From positions 1-48,708 of the forward strand of contig JABXIK010000059.1 of the NCBI GenBank assembly GCA_013373125.1: 48,708 nt of DNA. Direction: 5' to 3'. A program made the position numbers and the translations under genes. The DNA is from Gammaproteobacteria bacterium (GTDB lineage: Bacteria > Pseudomonadota > Gammaproteobacteria > Pseudomonadales > Oceanobacteraceae). Below the pieces are notes generated by a model. It made no database searches and was not told the DNA's origin. It saw nothing but the letters and a program-made list of their open reading frames with translations. This document shows positions 42,219-48,708 of this stretch, piece after piece (positions within the stretch are counted from its first letter, which is position 1; each line of letters opens with the position of its first letter).

Positions 42219-43211
42219 GTGAAAGTTACATTAATCACAGATATTCAAGGTCCTGAGTTAACCGATGCGGAGCGTGCCTGGCTAGGTCATGAGTTTCTTG
42301 GTGGCATCATTCTATTTACGCGGCACTTTCAAAGCCGCGGTCAGCTGATGTCTTTGGTGCAAGAGATTAAAGCGATCAATCCTGATTTGCTCATCACGGT
42401 TGATCACGAAGGTGGCCGCGTACAACGCTTTCGTGAAGGGTTTACACAAGTGCCTGCCATGGGAAAAATTGGTGATGTGTACCTTCAAGATAAAACACAC
42501 GCTCAATTGTTGGCCAAATCATCAGCTATGGTCTTGGCGTATGAGCTACAGGAAGTGGGGATCGATTTAACTTACGCGCCTGTGTTAGATGTCAATTATG
42601 GGCGTAATACGGTCATTGGTGATCGTAGTTTTTCTGACAATAAAAACGTAATGGAAGATTTAGCTTCGCATTTTATGCAAGGCCTTAAACAAATGGGGTT
42701 TGCTACTGTAGCAAAGCATTTTCCTGGTCACGGTTGGGTGAATTTAGACAGTCATGTGGACTGTCCGGTGGACGAGCGTTCTTTGCAAGAAATTGAAGAA
42801 CAGGATTTACAACCATTTAAACATCTCATGCAACATATTGATTGGATGATGCCGGCCCATGTTGTTTACGAAAAAGTCGATTCAGAACCAGCTGGATTTT
42901 CATCGTATTGGTTGCAAACGGTTTTACGCCAACAACTGGGCTTTACTGGACGTATTGTCAGTGATGATTTGAGTATGGCGGGTGCGGCAGTAAAAGGTAA
43001 TTACCAGCAACGGGCACAAGCTGCGCTGAATGCCGGATGTGACGTCTTATTGGCCTGTAATCATGCCGAGGCTTCTACTGAAATTTTAACCGCGTTAGAG
43101 GGCTTATCTGTAGAGCCTTATAGTTTGAAAGCATACCAACCTAAGTATTCTTTATCCGAAAATAAACAAGCGTACATGCAGGCTCTAGCTGTATTGGCCG
43201 AGTGGGAGTGA
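42219..43211 (+). CDS. nagZ: beta-N-acetylhexosaminidase NagZ
   Basis: The cytoplasmic GH3 enzyme that removes GlcNAc from anhydro-muropeptides in cell-wall recycling and so affects AmpC induction. 330 residues. The VDHEGGRVQRF block is at 61-71, the family signature KHFPGHG at 166-172, and the nucleophile Asp in SDDLSMAGA. The start is GTG 42219, directly after the transpeptidase stop with GAGGTTTA upstream, so the two cell-wall genes are coupled. Confidence 0.95.
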   Translation: MKVTLITDIQGPELTDAERAWLGHEFLGGIILFTRHFQSRGQLMSLVQEIKAINPDLLITVDHEGGRVQRFREGFTQVPAMGKIGDVYLQDKTHAQLLAKSSAMVLAYELQEVGIDLTYAPVLDVNYGRNTVIGDRSFSDNKNVMEDLASHFMQGLKQMGFATVAKHFPGHGWVNLDSHVDCPVDERSLQEIEEQDLQPFKHLMQHIDWMMPAHVVYEKVDSEPAGFSSYWLQTVLRQQLGFTGRIVSDDLSMAGAAVKGNYQQRAQAALNAGCDVLLACNHAEASTEILTALEGLSVEPYSLKAYQPKYSLSENKQAYMQALAVLAEWE

Positions 43212-43215
43212 TCTA

Positions 43216-44298
43216 ATGTTTTCAATGGATGAATTTTTCGAACTGATTGATGTTTGGTGGGCAGAGTCCATTTTAGCTGTGTTGATTGGTTTGTTGGTGT
43301 ATGTATTTGCCCAGCAAGTGATTCGCCAATTAAAAATTCGCGCTAGTAAGACGCGTAATTTGTTCGATGATGCCGTGGTGGGGGCGTTGGAGTCTCCTGT
43401 GTATTACGGTGTCATGTTGGCTTGTATTGCGTATGTGTTACGCCAATTTCAACTCGAGTTTGATCTCAAGTTGCTACCCAAAAATGAACACCTTTATGTT
43501 GTATCGGCTGCGGTTTTGTTTGCTTGGTTTGTGATGCGTTTGATTCGCATACGTGAAAATCAAATTCTCAAAGGTCGTATTGAAACCAAGGCGGATAAAA
43601 CCACCATAAGTGCAATTTTTAAATTATTACGCATCAGTGTTGTGGTTTTGACCTGCTTGGTCGTGTTTCAAACACTGGGTGTGTCAGTAAGCGGTATTAT
43701 TGCTTTTGGTGGTGTTGGTGGTGCAGCTGTTGCCTTTGCCGCGAAAGACTTGCTGGCCAACTTCTTTGGCGGATTGATGGTGTATTTGGATAAACCGTTT
43801 GCGGTTGGCGATTGGGTACGCAGCCCAGATAAAAACATTGAGGGTACGGTTGAGAATATCGGATGGCGAGTGACGCGAATTCGTACGTTTGATCAGCGTC
43901 CTTTGTATGTGCCCAATTCTGTTTTTACGCAAATCAGTATTGAAAACCCGTCTCGTATGAGTCATCGCCGAATTTATGAAACCATAGGTGTGCGATATAA
44001 AGACTTTTCTCAAGTTGAGAAGATTTGTGATGATGTGGAGGCGCTATTAAAACAGCATGCTGATATAGATGAATCTCAAACCTTGATGGTGAACTTTAAT
44101 AAGTTTGCAGATTCGTCTTTAGAGTTCTTTATTTATTGCTTTACCCATACTACTCACTGGCAAACTTTTCATGGCATTAAGCAAGATGTGCTGCTTAAAG
44201 TGGGTGAGATTATTAATAAACACGGTGCTGAAATTGCGTTTCCAAGTCGCAGTTTATATATGGAAAATCATGTGCCGGTTGTGAATCAACAAGCCTAA
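43216..44298 (+). CDS. MscS-family mechanosensitive ion channel
   Basis: 360 residues: N-terminal helices (about 17-34, 55-72, 92-108 and 137-155), then the pore helix and MscS core FGGVGGAAVAFAAKDLLANFFGGLMVYLDKPFAVGDWV (about 158-197). The beta domain with VENIGWRVTRIRTFD and a C-terminal mixed domain follow. It opens under membrane tension to release osmolytes. GGGAG precedes the ATG. It sits between nagZ and the thioinosine phosphorylase, which adjoin in Pseudomonas, so it is an insertion into that order. Confidence 0.93.
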   Translation: MFSMDEFFELIDVWWAESILAVLIGLLVYVFAQQVIRQLKIRASKTRNLFDDAVVGALESPVYYGVMLACIAYVLRQFQLEFDLKLLPKNEHLYVVSAAVLFAWFVMRLIRIRENQILKGRIETKADKTTISAIFKLLRISVVVLTCLVVFQTLGVSVSGIIAFGGVGGAAVAFAAKDLLANFFGGLMVYLDKPFAVGDWVRSPDKNIEGTVENIGWRVTRIRTFDQRPLYVPNSVFTQISIENPSRMSHRRIYETIGVRYKDFSQVEKICDDVEALLKQHADIDESQTLMVNFNKFADSSLEFFIYCFTHTTHWQTFHGIKQDVLLKVGEIINKHGAEIAFPSRSLYMENHVPVVNQQA

Positions 44299-44305
44299 GA
44301 AAGCT

Positions 44306-45055
44306 ATGAAACAAAATGAAAAATTAACCGCTATTATTGGCGGTACCGGATTAACTGAATACTCAGGCTTGGATATCCAAGATCAAAAAATAATCAAAAC
44401 CGCTTTGGGTGAAACCAGTGCACCATTGATATTTGGAGAGTTAATGGATCAACCGGTTGTATTTTTAGCGCGCCATGGTCATCCGCATAAGTTACCACCG
44501 CATAAGGTGAATTACCGCGCCAATATGCTGGCCTTGCAAGAGGTAGGGGTTACGGAAATTATTGCTGTTAATGCGGTTGGGGGGATTACTTCTGGTATGG
44601 ATGCTGAGGCCATTTGCATTCCCAATCAGATCATTGATTACACCCATGGGCGAGAAGATACGTTTTTTGATGGTGTTTATCGTCCTTTAGATCACGTGGA
44701 TTTTACACATCCTTATGATGAGGCGTTATCCAATAAATTGCATTTTTCTGCAGAGGCGAAAAATATTCTGGTTACTATGGGCGGTGTTTATGCCGCAACA
44801 CAAGGGCCGAGATTGGAAACCGCAGCCGAGATTCGTCGCTTAGAGAATGATGGGTGTGATGTAGTGGGTATGACAGGTATGCCCGAAGCTGTGCTCGCTA
44901 GGGAGTTAGGCATTCCGTATGCTTGTTTGGCGCTTGTGGTAAATAAGGCAGCTGGTAAGAGTGAAGAGGCTATTACTATGAATGATATCTATAAATCGCT
45001 TAATCAAGGTATTCATAAAGTGCAGGCGATTATTGCAGGTTATTTAGCCAGTTAA
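44306..45055 (+). CDS. S-methyl-5'-thioinosine phosphorylase
   Basis: 249 residues of the PNP/MTAP family: AIIGGTGL phosphate loop (9-16), RHGHPHKLPPHKVNYRANM (about 52-70), NAVGGI and YAATQGPRLETAAEIR (about 158-173), and GMTGMPEAVLA. Pseudomonas PA3004, in the same genomic position, acts on methylthioinosine from quorum-signal and polyamine metabolism; that specificity is carried over by position and similarity. It ends at a bidirectional terminator facing csiV. Confidence 0.9.
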   Translation: MKQNEKLTAIIGGTGLTEYSGLDIQDQKIIKTALGETSAPLIFGELMDQPVVFLARHGHPHKLPPHKVNYRANMLALQEVGVTEIIAVNAVGGITSGMDAEAICIPNQIIDYTHGREDTFFDGVYRPLDHVDFTHPYDEALSNKLHFSAEAKNILVTMGGVYAATQGPRLETAAEIRRLENDGCDVVGMTGMPEAVLARELGIPYACLALVVNKAAGKSEEAITMNDIYKSLNQGIHKVQAIIAGYLAS

Positions 45056-45090
45056 ACCTAAAATTAGTGTAAATCTACTTGAAATAAAAA

Positions 45091-45113
45091 AAAGGCCCGT
45101 GAGGGCCTTTTTT
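45091..45113. terminator. bidirectional terminator
   Basis: An 8-bp stem AAAGGCCC/GGGCCTTT (45091-45098/45103-45110) with GTGA loop, A-run before and T-run after, between the phosphorylase gene and csiV. Confidence 0.92.
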
Positions 45114-45118
45114 GCTGC

Positions 45119-45850
45119 TTAGAGCCTGACGTTGAGTGCCGAATCAAGTGGTGCTTGTTCTGGAATGTCGAGATTGTTTTCTTGTTGCTTTTCTAAAGCT
45201 TTAAGTGGGTGTTCAACCGGGAGGATGCGAATTAATGCTCCCACTAAAGGGTGATCAATGTAATGAATTTCTTTGCTGCGCATGCGACGGCTCTGCTGGA
45301 AGCTAATCAATTCACTGGGTGATTTAGCTTGATTAGGGATAAATTGCAGGTCAATTTTGCTGTGTAAATAACGAGAAACATGAAGATAAAAAAGGCCTTT
45401 TAATTGTGGCACACCTAAGTTTTGTAATGAGCTTTCAATGTAAATGGGCAGGCTGTGTTGTTGATCATATACCGGCTGTTGCCATTGAGCGTTATACAAA
45501 ATGGGTTGGTTGACAGGGTCTAGTTTCCCAATCTTGTTGGCCCAGTCTTCATCGATGTTTTCTTGGGTGAAGGCTAGGTTATTGGCATTTTCGTGATGAA
45601 AGGCCAGTGTGGCATTCATACCATTATCTGCAAGGGTAAATGGCTGATTACTTTTGAGTTCAATTACATCGGCCATCTCTAAAGGAAGTGGTGTAAACGA
45701 AAATGATTCATCGATGCGTGAGTCTGGTTTTTGTTGGAATAAGGTGAGATTCACCTGATACCAACGAGCTTCTTTTACCGGTGCTTCGCTTTCTTCGGCC
45801 CAAGTGACAATTGAGATAAGACTAAAAAATAATGTTATGACGCTTTTCAT
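45119..45850 (-). CDS. csiV: CsiV-like periplasmic protein
   Basis: 243 residues with signal peptide MKSVITLFFSLISIVTWA. The family pattern is visible: ARWYQVNLTLFQQKP at the mature start and the hallmark QQSRRMRSKEIHYIDHPLVGALIRILPV near the C terminus. In Shewanella, CsiV binds peptidoglycan and aids LpoA/PBP1a. It overlaps the mfd stop by 4 nt (ATGA), so it is translated after mfd from the same message. Confidence 0.9.
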   Translation of the reverse strand: MKSVITLFFSLISIVTWAEESEAPVKEARWYQVNLTLFQQKPDSRIDESFSFTPLPLEMADVIELKSNQPFTLADNGMNATLAFHHENANNLAFTQENIDEDWANKIGKLDPVNQPILYNAQWQQPVYDQQHSLPIYIESSLQNLGVPQLKGLFYLHVSRYLHSKIDLQFIPNQAKSPSELISFQQSRRMRSKEIHYIDHPLVGALIRILPVEHPLKALEKQQENNLDIPEQAPLDSALNVRL

Positions 45851-48708
45851 GGTGTACCTGGTTGAGACAGTAAATCGAGTACGGTGTTAATAGTGCTAAA
45901 ACGACTTTGCGCATCTGGCATGTCAAATATGAATTTGAATGCGTTGGAGCCATCCAGTTTATAGCTAGCAGGCTTAGTCTGTACTAAGCGCACCATGGTG
46001 TAGGGATCAATACTGGTTTGGCTGCCAAATTCCATGCGACCTTGGCTTTCCCCTGCATCTAACTTCACAATGCCAAGGGTTGCAAGTTTGAATTTTAATT
46101 CTGTGACCTGGAAAAGATATTTTACTTGTTGCGGTAGTAAACCGAAACGGTCGATCATCTCCACCTGAAGATCTTTCAATTCTTCGCCGTTTTTGGCGTT
46201 GGCGATGCGCTTGTAAAGAATTAAGCGGTTGTGAACATCGGGCAAATAGTCTTCAGGGATAAGGGCCGGAATACGCAGGTTGATCTCTGCTTGGTTCTCA
46301 GTAGGCGAGTCTAGGCTTAATTCTTTACCTGCTTTGATGGCTTCTACCGCACGATCCAATAATTCCATGTAGAGGCTGAAACCCACATTTTGAATGTGAC
46401 CACTTTGTTCTTCACCCAATAATTCACCTGCACCACGAATTTCTAAGTCATGGGTGGCAAGCATGAAGCCTGCACCAAGGTCTTGGGCGTTACTTATGGC
46501 ATCAAGACGTTTTTCAGCATCTTTAGTGACTTTCTTTTCTTGCGGAGCCAAAAGATAAGCATAGGCTTGATGATGGCTGCGGCCGACACGACCACGCAAT
46601 TGGTGTAATTGCGCTAAGCCGAATTTGTCAGCACGTTCAATGATGATGGTATTGGCGTTGGGCACGTCGATACCGGTTTCGATGATGGTGGTGCACATTA
46701 ATACGTTAAAGCGTTTGTGATAAAAATCACTCATAACGGATTCTAATTGACGCTCGGACATTTGGCCGTGGGCTACACCAATACGTGCTTCAGGAATAAG
46801 CTTGGCTAAATCTTCAGCGGCTTTGTCGATGGTTTTGACTTCGTTGTGCAAAAAGTAAACTTGGCCGCCACGTAATATCTCACGCAAGACCGCTTCTTTA
46901 ATTAAGTGCTCGTCCCATACTTTTACAAAAGTTTTTACCGCTAGGCGGCGCGCGGGTGGGGTAGCGATTATGGATAAATCACGCACCCCTGACATGGCCA
47001 TATTCAGCGTTCGTGGAATTGGTGTGGCCGTCATGGTGAGAATGTCGATCTCGGCTCTTAGGGCTTTTACTTTTTCTTTTTGCTGAACACCAAATCGGTG
47101 CTCTTCATCGATAATCAGTAAGCCTAAATCTTTAAATTTCACGTCCCCTTGTAATAACTTGTGTGTGCCAACCACTATGTCAGCGCTGCCATCTTCAAGG
47201 GCGGTAATGGATTTGGTTTTAGCTTGGCCGGTTTTAAAGCGAGATAAGCTTTCTACTTTAATGGGCCAGTCCGCAAAACGATCGCGGAAAGTTTCATAAT
47301 GTTGCTGGGCGAGCAAGGTTGTAGGTACTAAAACCGCCACTTGCTTGCCATTTTGTACGGCAATAAAAGCGGCACGTAATGCTACCTCGGTTTTACCAAA
47401 GCCCACGTCACCGCACACAAGGCGATCCATGGGGTTGGCTTTCATCATGTCGGTGATTACCGCGTTAATGGCGCTTTTTTGATCCACGGTTTCTTCGAAT
47501 GGGAAATCCGATTTAAAAATCTCGTAATCATCGCGCGGAAATTGAAATCCATGGCCGGGCTTTGCTTCACGTTTTGCGTATATCTCAAGGAGTTCGGCTG
47601 CGGTGTCACGAATTTTTTCTAACGCTTTACGACGTTGAGCGGACCATTTATCGGTACCCAATTTATGCAGTGGGGCCATGTCGGTATCGGCACCACTGTA
47701 GCGGCTGATTAAATGCAATGACGATACTGGCACATAGAGCTTAGCTTGATCGGCGTATTCCAGCATGACGAATTCGGTGGCGTCACCATCAATCTCAATG
47801 GTTTCCATGCCTCGATAACGCCCAACACCGTGGTCGATGTGTACCACTGCCGCGCCTATGGTGAGCTCGGTGAGGTTGCGGATGACGTTTTCGCTTTGAT
47901 CTTTCTCTTGTTTTTGGCGGCGGCTTTGACGGATGCGCTCGCCGAATAAAGCATTCTCACTGATAAGCCAAGCGTTTAACGTTTGGCTGTAAAAGCTGTC
48001 TTCAATGGGGGCTGTCGTGATCGCAAATTCAAATTCATGCTCGTTAAGATCTTGCCAGGAGTCGATGATTTGTGGGCTGATCTGAATGCGCTCTAATAAT
48101 TCCAATAGAGCTTCACGACGGCCTGCGCTTTCTACACAAAATACGACGGGTTCATCGTTCTCCATTAAGAAGGCTTCTAGCGCTGACAATGGGTTCTCGT
48201 GTTTGTGATTGACTTGTAACGATGGCAGCGAAGGCAATTCAAAGTTGTGATGACCTTGTTGCTCTTTGATGGGAGCTGTAAAGGTTTTGATGCGGCCTAA
48301 TAACTTAAATTGTGCGAAGGTTTGGTTGTCATTTAAATAGATTTCATTGGGCGGCAGTACGGGGTGGCGAACGTCATGGCGGCGCTCTTCGTATCTGTGC
48401 TCAATATCCTTCCAATTGTGCTGCAGGCTGGCTTCAAGGTTTTCGTTGAATATGATCTGGCAAGACTGTGGGAGGTAGTCGAAAAGAGTGGCCGTCTCTT
48501 CAAAAAACAGAGGGAGGTAGTACTCAATACCACCGGGTGCGATTTGTTTGGTCACATCCATATAAAGCGGTGATTCTTTAGGATCGCACTCAAAGAAGTC
48601 GAACCAGCGTTGTTTGAATGTACGAATGCCGCTTTTATCGAGAGGAACTTCTTTTGCTGGCAATAATTCTATGCTGTCAGTGGTGTCGGTGGAGCGTTGC
48701 GTTTCCGC
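45847..48708 (-). CDS. mfd: transcription-repair coupling factor Mfd, N terminus cut by the window
   Basis: Mfd removes stalled RNA polymerase and recruits UvrA. About 953 C-terminal residues are visible; the frame stays open to the last base (AETQRSTDTTDSIEL before LPAKEVPLD), so about 190 N-terminal residues lie outside. Seen in order: end of the UvrB-homology part, the RNA polymerase interaction domain (IDHGVGRYRGMETIEIDGD), helicase motifs GDVGFGKTE (Walker A), DEEHRFGV, TATPIPRTL and QLRGRVGRS, then the C-terminal TRCF domain (LIPEDYLPDVHNRLILYKRIA). Confidence 0.96.
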   Translation of the reverse strand, partial: AETQRSTDTTDSIELLPAKEVPLDKSGIRTFKQRWFDFFECDPKESPLYMDVTKQIAPGGIEYYLPLFFEETATLFDYLPQSCQIIFNENLEASLQHNWKDIEHRYEERRHDVRHPVLPPNEIYLNDNQTFAQFKLLGRIKTFTAPIKEQQGHHNFELPSLPSLQVNHKHENPLSALEAFLMENDEPVVFCVESAGRREALLELLERIQISPQIIDSWQDLNEHEFEFAITTAPIEDSFYSQTLNAWLISENALFGERIRQSRRQKQEKDQSENVIRNLTELTIGAAVVHIDHGVGRYRGMETIEIDGDATEFVMLEYADQAKLYVPVSSLHLISRYSGADTDMAPLHKLGTDKWSAQRRKALEKIRDTAAELLEIYAKREAKPGHGFQFPRDDYEIFKSDFPFEETVDQKSAINAVITDMMKANPMDRLVCGDVGFGKTEVALRAAFIAVQNGKQVAVLVPTTLLAQQHYETFRDRFADWPIKVESLSRFKTGQAKTKSITALEDGSADIVVGTHKLLQGDVKFKDLGLLIIDEEHRFGVQQKEKVKALRAEIDILTMTATPIPRTLNMAMSGVRDLSIIATPPARRLAVKTFVKVWDEHLIKEAVLREILRGGQVYFLHNEVKTIDKAAEDLAKLIPEARIGVAHGQMSERQLESVMSDFYHKRFNVLMCTTIIETGIDVPNANTIIIERADKFGLAQLHQLRGRVGRSHHQAYAYLLAPQEKKVTKDAEKRLDAISNAQDLGAGFMLATHDLEIRGAGELLGEEQSGHIQNVGFSLYMELLDRAVEAIKAGKELSLDSPTENQAEINLRIPALIPEDYLPDVHNRLILYKRIANAKNGEELKDLQVEMIDRFGLLPQQVKYLFQVTELKFKLATLGIVKLDAGESQGRMEFGSQTSIDPYTMVRLVQTKPASYKLDGSNAFKFIFDMPDAQSRFSTINTVLDLLSQPGTP

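Overview
This 48.7-kb window is chromosomal DNA of a gammaproteobacterium, most likely a marine Oceanospirillales relative (Oleispira/Bermanella/Thalassolituus type). Three things suggest this. Base composition is moderate. Gene order is Pseudomonas-like: prmB-aroC-MFS; lexA-DUF6586; psrA-nagZ-thioinosine phosphorylase-csiV-mfd. Short genes are densely packed, with bidirectional terminators between convergent units. The genus is inference; no rRNA is present.

Layout. 1-340: the 3' end of tRNA-Glu, a decayed second tRNA-Glu-like sequence, an intact tRNA-Gly(GCC) and a terminator. 0.4-3.4 kb: a PA2817-like gene, then an ABC exporter pair followed by queF. 3.4-7.3 kb: an iron region with feoAB behind repeated Fur half-sites, a SirB-family membrane gene, and a small TPR-like gene behind a perfect 47-nt palindrome centred on a Fur box. 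7.6-13.5 kb: a periplasmic chalcone-isomerase-like protein, a soluble REC-HK-REC hybrid kinase with a lone REC protein, a Lon-like protease and a YbfE-like RHH protein. 13.6-25.7 kb: DUF3422, an MMPL/RND exporter, a DUF885 lipoprotein, the tRNA acp3U enzyme TapT, DUF4892, a patatin-like protein, prmB, aroC and an HcaT-like MFS transporter.

25.7-29.0 kb is the accessory, decaying part. It holds two overlapping lipoprotein genes, an ompW pseudogene with at least three lesions, a truncated and frameshifted gene abutting ompW's lost 5' end, a three-helix membrane protein gene, and directly after its stop codon an attC-like site. I read this as a remnant of integron cassettes (CALIN-like), with no integrase in view.

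29.0-35.6 kb: type III ornithine/lysine decarboxylase, two tandem hotdog thioesterases, htpG behind a sigma32-type promoter, a YfaZ-family porin-like protein, DUF6586, a small conserved protein and lexA with two SOS boxes. 35.7-40.9 kb: an unnamed four-gene operon (TetR, MMPL/RND pump, LolA-like carrier, outer-membrane barrel) behind two tandem 13-bp palindromes. This would make a complete inner membrane-periplasm-outer membrane export route under its own repressor, and it is the best candidate for an undescribed system here. 41.0-48.7 kb: psrA with a PsrA box, an L,D-transpeptidase, nagZ, an MscS channel, S-methyl-5'-thioinosine phosphorylase, then csiV and mfd on the minus strand, mfd running off the window edge.
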